Positions 13,892 through 20,611 of a stretch of DNA of 21,456 bases are shown piece after piece. Source of the DNA: Acidobacteriota bacterium (GTDB lineage: Bacteria; Acidobacteriota; Terriglobia; Terriglobales; Acidobacteriaceae); the NCBI GenBank assembly GCA_021851625.1, contig JAJZCX010000002.1, positions 1 through 21,456 of the forward strand. Direction: 5' to 3'. Within the stretch, counting starts at the first letter, position 1, and the number at the start of each line of letters is the position of its first letter. Both the position numbers and the translations under genes were made by a program. The notes under the pieces were generated by a model. The model saw only the letters and a program-made list of their open reading frames with translations. It was not told the DNA's origin and ran no database searches.

Positions 13892-16339
13892 CTAAAAGCG
13901 CAGCAGGTAGGTCAGTTTCAGGTAGAGGGTTTTGTCGCTGTTCATGAGCGAGGAGTAAGTGATGGGTAGGATGGGGTCGGCTGGGTTACAAAGGCCGTTG
14001 GTGTCGCGTGTGCAGAGTGCGCGGTTCAGATTTTGAAAATCCCCGATATAGCCAAAGTAAACTGCCGTGCCCGGATGTGGCATATAGGTGAAGAGCGCGT
14101 CCGCAAATAAGTTCTTTGAGTTACTTAAGCTCGTGTAGTTGGCGTTGGGGAGTGTGGCAATGTACTCCCCGATGAGATTGAAGGAGACGGCCTGGGTCAT
14201 CTGATAGTTCCAGCGCGAGATCAGCTCATGGTTGTCGTAGACTGAGCTACCTGTAACTGGGTTGGTGAAGTGTGTGTAGGTGTAGCTATTTTGTAAGTCG
14301 ATGGGTGAGATTGGCTTCAATTCCAAGTTTAAGTTGGGCGAAGTAACATTGACAGGATTTGGCCCGCTGCCGGTTTGCGGTTCGTAGTTGATGACCGTGC
14401 CCATGTAGGCTCCGCCGCCCACGGCGATGTAAGGCACGGGCGAAGAGTAAAAGTTCATGCCTTCGGTATGGCTGTGGTACTCAACATTTTGCGGCAGCGC
14501 GGAGTAATCCACGGGGCGCAGACGATCTTGGCCTAAGTCCACGTTGGCAGAAACGGAAGTGCGGCGTTGGAAGTTAACGCTGTAAGTCGGGTTGACATAG
14601 AAGTCCAGCGGCAGGCCGGTGTGATCCCAGATGCGCTCGCTATAGATGCTGGGGCCATGCGATTGCACGGGGCCATGCGCGGGGCGGAAGGTATAGCCAT
14701 AGTATCCATTGGGTTCGCGCGTATCGGGCCTGCGAAAGAAGCCTGTGTCTGTTACAAAGCCTGCGGCGGTGTCGTTGTAGGCGATCCATGCGTTCTGGTG
14801 TAGGTCAGAGTAGTTGACATTCTGCTGATAGACCTGGCCGCTGCAAGCGAGAGCGCCGGTTTCGCAGGCTTGTTCGCCGGTGGTGGAGTTGGAGAGATTT
14901 TCCGTCTCGGATGTAATGGCTTGCCCGGTCAACGTCCAACGTTGGTGCAGGCGCGCGCGGTAATCGAAGCCTCCGGCACGGTTGGAGGAGCCGATATATT
15001 CGTGATCGGCGTAGATGACACCAACGTTCGACAGCGGGCCAACGTCGCGGTTGACGCGCGCCATGTAGAAATGCGCGCGGGTGTTGAAGTCGGGAGTCCC
15101 CGGCGGAACCATCTGGCCGGGATTGCGATCATCCACGTCGAGCAGTCCCATCGCCCACGGCCCCAGCTTGCCGGTGAGCCGCGCGCCAAACTGTGGCAGC
15201 ACGATGTTGTCGGTGTAGTAGAGGCTGATCGGCGTCATGAAATAGCTGCTGTTCTCGATGAAGAACGGACGCACCTCTGGAAAGTAGGCTGGGAAGCGCT
15301 GATTGGGCGGTGCGGGATTGTCGATGCCGACTTGGCTGAAGTCGGGGTTCACCGTGGTGTCGAGCACCAGACTGTTGTGCAGAATGAATTTTGCGTCGAG
15401 GCCGGCGTAGCCCTGGAGATGCTTGTCTTGAAAGTAGGGATCGAGCGGGTTGACGGTGTTCAACTGGCGTAGATTGCGGGCCAGCGCATAGGGTTCCAGT
15501 TGCCAGTTGCGTCCGTGCTCAATGTGCGTGAATCCATCGACGGCCAGCTCCTGCGTCAGGCGTCCAGCAACGGCGTGCTTTACCTGCGGCCAGAAGACGT
15601 ATTCATTTGCATGCGAGATGCCACGCTCCAGCAGAATGCCCCAGGTGCGCATTGCGCCCTCTGGAGCCTTGGCAAAGTAGAGGCTGGCAAAGGGAATGCG
15701 CATCAGTACGACATAGCCTTGCGGTGTGCGGCGTCCCCAAGTATCCCAAACGGTGTCGAAGGAGTAGTCCGAGCCGTTCTGCTCGCTGTAGAGAGCATCG
15801 GCTTGGATGCCGCGCGCGTTGGACTTGAAGACGAAGGCTCGCCGTTGATCGTGAAAGGTGTCAATGACCAGTTCGACGAAGTCGTCATCGCCCAGGTTGT
15901 CGCGCGCCAGCATGTGCGCGCGGATCAGGCCGGGCTGCGCATCACTGCAAACAAAGGCCGCGTACAGGTACGCATGCGTGTAGCCAAGATAGGCGACGGT
16001 TGGCTCGGTCGTGGGTTGGCCATCGGATGGGTAGCGCTGGATGAAGTTGTCGACGCGCAGCATCTCTGCCGCAGGCGTGGCGCGCACGGGGGTGATGAGA
16101 AAATCACTCAGCCTCGGTTCGCCGCTCAAACGAGGAATGCTCAAGCGCGGTGTATAGCGCTGCGTGGGCAGTGGAGTTTGCGCCGGCCTCGGCAGGGAGA
16201 CATCCGGCGCATTGGGCAGGTTGCCAGCGGGCAGGGCCACAGGATCGATGCGACTCGGGATGTGCGTGCAGGCATGTGCGGCCAGGCTCAAGATGCAAAG
16301 CGGCAAGGCCGCAACTGCCAAGCGGAAATCAATCTTCAT
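13892..16339 (-). CDS. CBM9-like / DUF5916 outer-membrane beta-barrel protein
   Basis: This encodes 815 residues. A signal peptide (MKIDFRLAVAALPLCILSLA, cleaved probably after AHA at about residue 23) is followed by a Pro-rich linker. A carbohydrate-binding family 9-like domain spans roughly residues 80-260 (TVAYLGYTHAYLYAAFVC, DDDFVELVIDTF, GYVVLMRIPFASL). The rest is a DUF5916-type domain with TTVNPDFSQVGIDNPAP and FPEVRPFFIENSSYF, then repeated amphipathic strands and a C-terminal aromatic residue (LYLKLTYLLRF), as expected for an outer-membrane barrel inserted by BAM. The ATG at 16339 has only a weak GGA upstream; the frame is open to 16492 but that extension runs into a repeat and precedes the signal peptide. 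Proteins of this class are common in Acidobacteria and Bacteroidetes; ligand and role are not known. No transport partner lies beside it. Confidence 0.87.
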   Translation of the reverse strand: MKIDFRLAVAALPLCILSLAAHACTHIPSRIDPVALPAGNLPNAPDVSLPRPAQTPLPTQRYTPRLSIPRLSGEPRLSDFLITPVRATPAAEMLRVDNFIQRYPSDGQPTTEPTVAYLGYTHAYLYAAFVCSDAQPGLIRAHMLARDNLGDDDFVELVIDTFHDQRRAFVFKSNARGIQADALYSEQNGSDYSFDTVWDTWGRRTPQGYVVLMRIPFASLYFAKAPEGAMRTWGILLERGISHANEYVFWPQVKHAVAGRLTQELAVDGFTHIEHGRNWQLEPYALARNLRQLNTVNPLDPYFQDKHLQGYAGLDAKFILHNSLVLDTTVNPDFSQVGIDNPAPPNQRFPAYFPEVRPFFIENSSYFMTPISLYYTDNIVLPQFGARLTGKLGPWAMGLLDVDDRNPGQMVPPGTPDFNTRAHFYMARVNRDVGPLSNVGVIYADHEYIGSSNRAGGFDYRARLHQRWTLTGQAITSETENLSNSTTGEQACETGALACSGQVYQQNVNYSDLHQNAWIAYNDTAAGFVTDTGFFRRPDTREPNGYYGYTFRPAHGPVQSHGPSIYSERIWDHTGLPLDFYVNPTYSVNFQRRTSVSANVDLGQDRLRPVDYSALPQNVEYHSHTEGMNFYSSPVPYIAVGGGAYMGTVINYEPQTGSGPNPVNVTSPNLNLELKPISPIDLQNSYTYTHFTNPVTGSSVYDNHELISRWNYQMTQAVSFNLIGEYIATLPNANYTSLSNSKNLFADALFTYMPHPGTAVYFGYIGDFQNLNRALCTRDTNGLCNPADPILPITYSSLMNSDKTLYLKLTYLLRF

Positions 16340-16360
16340 CCGTATCCAACCCAGTCCAAA

Positions 16361-16374
16361 AGTACTGCGGTACT
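16361..16374. promoter_or_regulatory. Small inverted repeat upstream of the barrel-protein gene
   Basis: AGTAC and GTACT around TGCG form a 14-base near-palindrome 22 bases before the ATG at 16339. It is a reasonable size for a repressor site, but no family can be named and it may be chance. Confidence 0.2.
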
Positions 16375-16449
16375 CTTGTGTGCAGGCAGGCGAACGTGCT
16401 GCCGCAATTTTGATTCTAACGGTACACGACCCTTCCTTGCGGTCTTGGC

Positions 16450-16587
16450 AACCGCAGATTCCTCGACTCACTGCGTTCGCTCGGAATGACAAGGTGTGCG
16501 TGAGGTGTGCGTGTCGGCAATGCCCGCACCCATAAATGCACTGTCATCCCGACCGGAGCGAAGCGGAGTGGATGGATCTGCGGTTTT
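16450..16587. repeat. Palindromic repeat, type B, inside-out arrangement
   Basis: One arm begins AACCGCAGATTCCTCGA at 16450 and ends CTCGGAATGAC at 16490. The other begins GTCATCCCGACCGGAGCG at 16543 and ends GGATCTGCGGTT near 16585. Compared with the 20118 and 20424 copies, the two arms face the other way, so the GTCAT ends are inside. The 52-base spacer contains GGTGTGCG twice, the complement of the CACACACC that flanks the 20424 copy. It lies between ruvB and the barrel-protein gene. Confidence 0.8.
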
Positions 16588-16620
16588 TCGTGTTGAGGAG
16601 TGTGCGGCAGCGTGTGCTGA

Positions 16621-17661
16621 TTAAAACAAGCCGGTTTGCTTGCGCGGTGGTTCGATGCCGAGGTGTTGGTAGGCCAAGCGTGTGGCGACGCGGCCACGCG
16701 GCGTGCGATCGAGAAATCCGATTTGAATCAGAAACGGCTCGTAAACCTCTTCGAGCGCGTCCTCTTCCTCGGCCAGAGCGGCGGCCAGCGTGTTCAGGCC
16801 GACGGGGCCGCCATCATATTTTTCGATGATCGTGCGCAGCAGACGGCGATCCATCTCATCAAATCCATGCGCGTCCACTTCGAGCATCTCCAGGGCGGCG
16901 ATGGCCGTGGCGCGATCGATGTGTCCGCTGGCGCGCACCTGCGCATAGTCACGCACGCGGCGCAGCAGACGGTTGGCGATGCGGGGCGTGCCGCGCGAGC
17001 GCAGAGCAATCTCCGCTGCGCCGTCGGGATCGACGGGGATCTGCAGCACCTCCGCCGAGCGTTCCACGATGATGCGCAGTTCGTCTTCGGTGTAAAACTC
17101 CAGCCGCAGCAGAATGCCAAAGCGCGACAGCAGCGGTGAGGCCAGCAGACCTGGGCGCGTGGTGGCGGCGACAAAGGTGAAGGGATGCAGGTCCAGCACA
17201 TGCGTGCGCGCGGCGGGGCCTTGGCCGATCATGATGTCCAGTTTGTAGTCTTCGAGCGCTGTGTAGAGCTTCTCTTGCAGACCGGCCTGCAGGCGATGAA
17301 TCTCATCCAAAAAAAGTACCTGATGCTGCTTCAGATTGGTGAGGATGGCCGTGAGGTCGCCTTGAATTTGCAGCGCCGGGCCGGAGGTCTGCTGGAAGCC
17401 CACGCCGAGTTCGTTGGCAATGATGTTGGCCAGCGTGGTTTTGCCCAATCCCGGCGGGCCGGAGAGCACCACGTGATCGAGCGCATCGCCACGGCTGCGC
17501 GCAGCCTCCAACGCAATGGCAAGCTGCTCCTTGGCCTTGCGCTGGCCGATAAATTCGCCTAAGCGCTGCGGGCGCAGCTTCAACTCGAAGCTGACGTCAT
17601 CCTCCACCACGGTGGCGGAGACGCGGCGCGCGGAACGGTCTTGAGCATCATCGGCGTGCAT
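16621..17661 (-). CDS. ruvB: Holliday junction branch-migration ATPase RuvB
   Basis: This encodes a 346-residue AAA+ motor that, with RuvA, drives branch migration of Holliday junctions in recombinational repair. It has LRPQRLGEFIGQ at the start of the AAA+ domain, Walker A GPPGLGKTT, Walker B VLFLDEIHR, sensor 1 FVAATTRPGLLASPL with the arginine-finger region SRFGI, and sensor 2 GTPRIANRLLRRVRDYA. The C-terminal winged-helix domain ends with FLDRTPRGRVATRLAYQHLG. The ATG at 17661 gives the usual length; the frame extends to 17709 without conservation. No strong ribosome binding site is visible. It lies 94 bases after the Kdo hydroxylase-like gene; ruvC is absent and ruvA is on the other strand 3 kb away. 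Confidence 0.97.
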   Translation of the reverse strand: MHADDAQDRSARRVSATVVEDDVSFELKLRPQRLGEFIGQRKAKEQLAIALEAARSRGDALDHVVLSGPPGLGKTTLANIIANELGVGFQQTSGPALQIQGDLTAILTNLKQHQVLFLDEIHRLQAGLQEKLYTALEDYKLDIMIGQGPAARTHVLDLHPFTFVAATTRPGLLASPLLSRFGILLRLEFYTEDELRIIVERSAEVLQIPVDPDGAAEIALRSRGTPRIANRLLRRVRDYAQVRASGHIDRATAIAALEMLEVDAHGFDEMDRRLLRTIIEKYDGGPVGLNTLAAALAEEEDALEEVYEPFLIQIGFLDRTPRGRVATRLAYQHLGIEPPRKQTGLF

Positions 17662-17755
17662 GTAAGCGGATGGTACCGCGCGCGCTTGGCCCGGTGCAAT
17701 GGCGCACAAAAAAGGCTCTGCTGTGCAAAAAAATCAGCGTGCTGCATGGACAACC

Positions 17756-18694
17756 TCAGACCAAGCGGCAACCGGCGAGAGATTCGAGCACAACGAGCGG
17801 TGATTCTTCTGGTGTGACCATGGCATCGGGTGCGACCAGCAGCGTCTGCTCCAAGGCAAACCTGCCAGAGAGCACTGCGTGCGGCACCGAGTCGGTGTAG
17901 ACCATCCAACTAGAACCGGGCGGCAGTGAAACAGCGGTGTGCTGGCCGTTCGTTTGATAGTCCGCATTCTCTTTCAAAACATCATGGAAGCGCAGCATGA
18001 ACTGGTCATAGGACGAGCGACGCAGCGCAGGCCACGCCTTGCCAAGGGACGTGTGGCCCAGTGTCGAGCGCGCGGCACGTTGCAGCAGACCTTCGGCGCG
18101 GGGCGCGGGAGTTGTCGAGGGCACCATCTGCGGAATGAGCGTGCGGAAGGGTTCTCCAACGATCCACTCGCGCGATTGCGTGGGATGAATGTTGGTAAAG
18201 AAGCGCAGAATGCGCGCGCCGTGCGTGGGTCGTGTGGGGAAGGCATCCGTGTGCAGCAGATCGTTGCGCTTGTGCAGTGGCAGTGCGCGGCCTTGCTCTT
18301 CGAGCGGGCGAAAGCTGGCGTAGTCCACCTGCCAGCGCGCAGTGTAGGGGGTGAGAAACTCCGTCAAAAATTGCAGCGCACCGCGGGAGTAACTGCGCAG
18401 AATGCGCAGGAGCCGTTCACTGGCTGCGGGATCGTTGGATTCCAACTTTGCGCCTGCGATGCAGTCTTGCAGCGGCTTGTAGGCAAGATTTTTGTGCAGG
18501 GAACGATGGCCATGTTCCAAGCCGCGCAGGAAGGCCAAGTCCTCTTCAGCCAACATGATGGGCGATTGCGGAAAGAGCAGGATGTTGCCCGCCTCCAGTT
18601 GGCGGCAATGTTCCATGGCCTGCACTGTATTTTGCGAGGCGCTCGTGAAATCCTTCGCAGCGCCAGTGGATTCAAGCGTGACAACGCGGTGCAT
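17756..18694 (-). CDS. Kdo hydroxylase-like Fe(II)/2-oxoglutarate dioxygenase
   Basis: This encodes a 312-residue protein of the Kdo hydroxylase (KdoO) family, which converts Kdo of the lipopolysaccharide inner core to Ko using Fe(II), 2-oxoglutarate and O2. The central LLHTDAFPTRPTHGARILRF gives the HxD iron ligands (H148, D150) followed by FFTNIHPTQSREWIVGEPF. The distal DSVPHAVLSGRFALEQT supplies the third ligand H272 and the probable 2-oxoglutarate arginine R278. No signal peptide is present. The ATG at 18694 follows GGAAG at a rather long distance of about 12 bases. It lies 27 bases after a small membrane-protein gene and upstream of ruvB, all minus strand. Family assignment rests on remembered motifs; the exact sugar substrate is inferred. 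Confidence 0.85.
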   Translation of the reverse strand: MHRVVTLESTGAAKDFTSASQNTVQAMEHCRQLEAGNILLFPQSPIMLAEEDLAFLRGLEHGHRSLHKNLAYKPLQDCIAGAKLESNDPAASERLLRILRSYSRGALQFLTEFLTPYTARWQVDYASFRPLEEQGRALPLHKRNDLLHTDAFPTRPTHGARILRFFTNIHPTQSREWIVGEPFRTLIPQMVPSTTPAPRAEGLLQRAARSTLGHTSLGKAWPALRRSSYDQFMLRFHDVLKENADYQTNGQHTAVSLPPGSSWMVYTDSVPHAVLSGRFALEQTLLVAPDAMVTPEESPLVVLESLAGCRLV

Positions 18695-18721
18695 GGAGGC
18701 GATTCTTCCAGAGAGTAGTGG

Positions 18722-19042
18722 TTAATCCTGCCCAGCAAGTTTGCGGCGGAGCCAGAGGCTGAGCAGATAGGCCAGACTGACCAACATGGCCGTCAGTCCG
18801 ACGGGCGCGGCGATGAACTTGTAACTGATGCTGAGGTTCTCGATGGAGAGATGATGCAGCGCATCATAAAAGATGACGCCGAAAATGGCGCAGAATGTTG
18901 TGAGGAAGAAGGCCAGAAATCCAGAAGCGGCTCCGAGCAGCAAGCTGGAGAAAAACCCAAAGCGTCCCACGGGAATTCCAAAAAAAGTGGCTTCGCGCGC
19001 GCTTGTGGATTGCGCAGCGGCAGCCGGAGAGGATTGGGTCAT
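18722..19042 (-). CDS. Small membrane protein of unknown function
   Basis: This encodes 106 residues. A Ser/Ala-rich N-terminus is followed by FGFFSSLLLGAASGFLAFFL and TTFCAIFGVIFYDAL (about 27-61), which could be one long or two adjacent membrane helices, and a further helix near the C-terminus (LTAMLVSLAYLLSLWL), ending in basic residues (RRKLAGQD). I do not recognise a family. The ATG at 19042 is preceded by GAGGAG 9 bases upstream; the open frame extends 12 codons further to 19078 without better evidence. It is the first gene of a minus-strand group with the Kdo hydroxylase-like gene, so a link to envelope biogenesis is possible but unproven. Confidence 0.75.
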   Translation of the reverse strand: MTQSSPAAAAQSTSAREATFFGIPVGRFGFFSSLLLGAASGFLAFFLTTFCAIFGVIFYDALHHLSIENLSISYKFIAAPVGLTAMLVSLAYLLSLWLRRKLAGQD

Positions 19043-19098
19043 GAGTAGCAACTCCTCGTGCGGAGCAGCGAGGCGCAAACCCGCGCGGCTCCTGTCAG

Positions 19099-19106
19099 AT
19101 AGAATA
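19099..19106. promoter_or_regulatory. Candidate shared -10 element of two divergent genes
   Basis: TAGAAT at 19100-19105 reads as a -10 for the plus-strand gene starting at 19114, and the overlapping TATTCT on the other strand reads as a -10 for the gene at 19042. Convincing -35 boxes are absent on both sides. For the plus-strand gene this would put transcription start within a few bases of the ATG. This is speculative. Confidence 0.25.
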
Positions 19107-19113
19107 CAGCCTT

Positions 19114-19860
19114 ATGGCAGAAGCCGCTCAAATTCCATGGATGCCCGTGCCTGATGTGGTGCGCGGTTTGGCCGTGCAGCAAGCCCCGAATGGGCTTTCG
19201 TATGCGCCTTTTGGGCAAACGCACCTGCCCACGTTGGATTTAGAGCGCATGGTGCAGGCCGTTCCGGCCAGCATTGCAGCGGCCTTGCATCGCCGCGCCT
19301 ACTGTTTTGTTCCTTTGGTGCTGGGCGAAAGCGAAGAGGCCATGGTGGCCCCGGATTATTGCGTGGAGTGGAGCGATCGCGCGATCTGCCATCGCAATGC
19401 CACGGTCAGTGGCTCCGATTACACCTTCATTTCCACACGCCTGATGCACGATCGCTTCGCGCTGGCTTTTGAGTTTTTCATCAACGTGGGCCACCACTTT
19501 GTGGATGCGGTGGGCGTGCCGGAGGGATTCTCCCAGAATGTGTGGGCACAGGCCGAGGCCGATGTGCGCGGCGAAACCAGCCAGGATGCGTGGGAGAACC
19601 GCAGACTGGCATTGGTCGCGCGCAACGGTGCGGTGGATGAAAAGGCTCGCGGTGAATATCTGACGGCAGCCTTCTCGGATGCTGTGGCGATTTATCTGCT
19701 CTCACTGACGGTGGATTTTGACTACTCCGAGCTGCGCGAGCGCGGCTATCCGCTGTTGGCCCCGCAGTCGCTGGCCGAGCGGTTGCGCACGGTTGCGGAG
19801 ATCTTTCCGCCGAATGCCGGCTATGAGTTTGCCATTCGCAGCCGCCGCCGCAGCGGATAG
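19114..19860 (+). CDS. Conserved-looking protein of unknown function
   Basis: This encodes 248 residues; no family is recognised. There is no signal peptide or membrane helix, so it should be cytoplasmic. The middle part, with DYTFISTRLMHDRFALAFEF, then FINVGHHFVDAVGVPEGF, has paired histidines and an aspartate (GHHFVDAVG) that could bind a metal, but no catalytic signature can be named. Codon and base usage are like the neighbours, supporting a real gene. The ATG at 19114 has no Shine-Dalgarno; a possible -10 sequence lies 8 bases upstream, so the mRNA might be leaderless. It is divergent from the small membrane protein / Kdo hydroxylase-like / ruvB group and is followed by the repeat region. 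Confidence 0.75.
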   Translation: MAEAAQIPWMPVPDVVRGLAVQQAPNGLSYAPFGQTHLPTLDLERMVQAVPASIAAALHRRAYCFVPLVLGESEEAMVAPDYCVEWSDRAICHRNATVSGSDYTFISTRLMHDRFALAFEFFINVGHHFVDAVGVPEGFSQNVWAQAEADVRGETSQDAWENRRLALVARNGAVDEKARGEYLTAAFSDAVAIYLLSLTVDFDYSELRERGYPLLAPQSLAERLRTVAEIFPPNAGYEFAIRSRRRSG

Positions 19861-19886
19861 GTGCTCTCTTTCCAACTCGAAAGCGC

Positions 19887-20006
19887 CATTCTGAGTGAAC
19901 CTGCCCTGAGCGAGCCGCAGGCGCGTCGAACGGGAAGAATCCAGAGGGTGACGGCTGGGTCGATGCAGCGTAGATTCTCTGGATTCTTCGCTCCGCTCAG
20001 AATGAC
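19887..20006. repeat. Palindromic repeat, type A, copy 2
   Basis: It runs from CATTCTGAG to CTCAGAATGAC, with inner arms GAAGAATCCAGAG and TTCTCTGGATTCTTCG. The left side carries additional sequence (GAACCTGCCCTGAGCGAGCC onward) absent from the other A copies. The right arm differs from copy 3 by one base. Confidence 0.85.
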
Positions 20007-20057
20007 TCGTCGTTGAGGTGGAAATTCCCACACAACAAACAACTTGTTCTTCTGGGT
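20000..20057 (+). repeat. Direct repeat, first member (second at 20341-20398)
   Basis: The 58 bases here are identical to 20341-20398, an offset of 341. The repeat begins at the end of a type A palindrome, contains GAGGTGGAAATTCCCAC and ends TTCTTCTGGGT. Since it is spacer sequence and not arm sequence, its identity points to a recent duplication of the whole composite unit. Confidence 0.95.
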
Positions 20058-20117
20058 GAACATTCCGCCCACAACACCTTGTCCATCCGAACGAAAACAA
20101 CGCACAACAAATACCTT

Positions 20118-20231
20118 GTCATTCCGAGCGGAGCGCAGCGTAGTCGAGGAATCTGTGGTTGGTTGCACGGGAAAAAGAAACCGCAGATCCCTCCACTGCA
20201 TCCGCCCGTGGCGGACTTCGGTCGGGATGAC
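20118..20231. repeat. Palindromic repeat, type B, copy 1
   Basis: The left arm begins GTCATTCCGAGCGGAGCG and reaches GAGGAATCTGTGGTT. The right arm begins AACCGCAGATCCCTCC and ends GGTCGGGATGAC. The arms are imperfectly complementary and could form a long interrupted hairpin. Confidence 0.85.
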
Positions 20232-20250
20232 AAATCCTCAAATACACCAA

Positions 20251-20347
20251 GTCATTCTGAGCGACCAACGGGCGCGAAGAATCCAGAGGGTGATGGGTGG
20301 GTCGATGCGCGTAGATTCTCTGGATTCTTCGCTGCGCTCAGAATGAC
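20251..20347. repeat. Palindromic repeat, type A, copy 3
   Basis: It runs from GTCATTCTGAGCGACCAACG to CTCAGAATGAC, with inner arms GCGAAGAATCCAGAG and TTCTCTGGATTCTTCGC. Its left arm differs from the isolated copy at 13685 by a few bases only. Confidence 0.87.
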
Positions 20348-20398
20348 TCGTCGTTGAGGTGGAAATTCCCACACAACAAACAACTTGTTCTTCTGGGT
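20341..20398 (+). repeat. Direct repeat, second member
   Basis: It is identical over 58 bases to 20000-20057, and upstream similarity continues through the type A right arm with one substitution and one single-base indel. After it the two copies diverge, then converge again at ACCTTGTCATTCCGAGCG. Confidence 0.95.
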
Positions 20399-20423
20399 TA
20401 AGACTCCGCACAACACACACCTT

Positions 20424-20579
20424 GTCATTCCGAGCGGAGCGCAGCGTAGTCGAGGAATCTGCGGTTGCGCAGGGCATATCACATCAGGGGTCCCCATTCT
20501 TCGCCGCTTTTGCGAAGGGTGGGGGTGAACCGCAGATCCCTCCACGGCGTCCGACTCTGCGGACTTCGGTTAGGATGAC
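20424..20579. repeat. Palindromic repeat, type B, copy 2
   Basis: The left arm begins GTCATTCCGAGCGGAGCG and runs to GAATCTGCGGTT, differing from copy 1 by one base. The right arm begins AACCGCAGATCCCTCC and ends GGTTAGGATGAC. The interior is longer than in copy 1 (about 60 bases) and not similar to it. It ends 33 bases before ruvA. Confidence 0.85.
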
Positions 20580-20599
20580 AGCGCTGTCGGTGTGCGAGA

Positions 20600-20605
20600 T
20601 ACAAT
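20600..20605 (+). promoter_or_regulatory. Possible -10 box of ruvA
   Basis: TACAAT matches the -10 consensus at five of six bases and lies 6 bases before the ruvA ATG, so transcription would begin almost at the start codon. No -35 match is apparent. A perfect 10-base palindrome, ACAGCGCTGT, stands at 20578-20587. Confidence 0.25.
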
Positions 20606-20611
20606 CGGGCC

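Larger units (their letters stand above)
19861..20611. other. Gene-free region filled with palindromic repeats
   Basis: About 750 bases between the 248-residue protein gene and ruvA contain no credible gene. Reading frames that cross it owe their length to the repeat arms. The content is four palindromic copies in the order A, B, A, B, joined by a spacer of which 58 bases are identical in two places (20000-20057 and 20341-20398). The copies are listed separately. Confidence 0.9.

Noticed and set aside
13505..13969. Plus-strand reading frame of 154 codons
   Set aside because: It runs antisense through the DUF6680-like gene and a palindromic repeat, with no family resemblance.
16340..16492. 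A 51-codon N-terminal extension of the CBM9/DUF5916 protein
   Set aside because: It would put a non-hydrophobic stretch before a clear signal peptide and runs into the type B palindromic repeat.
20013..20357. Plus-strand reading frames of about 100 codons across the repeat region
   Set aside because: They consist of palindrome arms and spacer, appear in several frames and both strands, and lack ribosome binding sites.
19887..20579. CRISPR array
   Set aside because: The repeats are long imperfect palindromes of two kinds with conserved spacers, not short direct repeats with unique spacers, and no cas gene is near.
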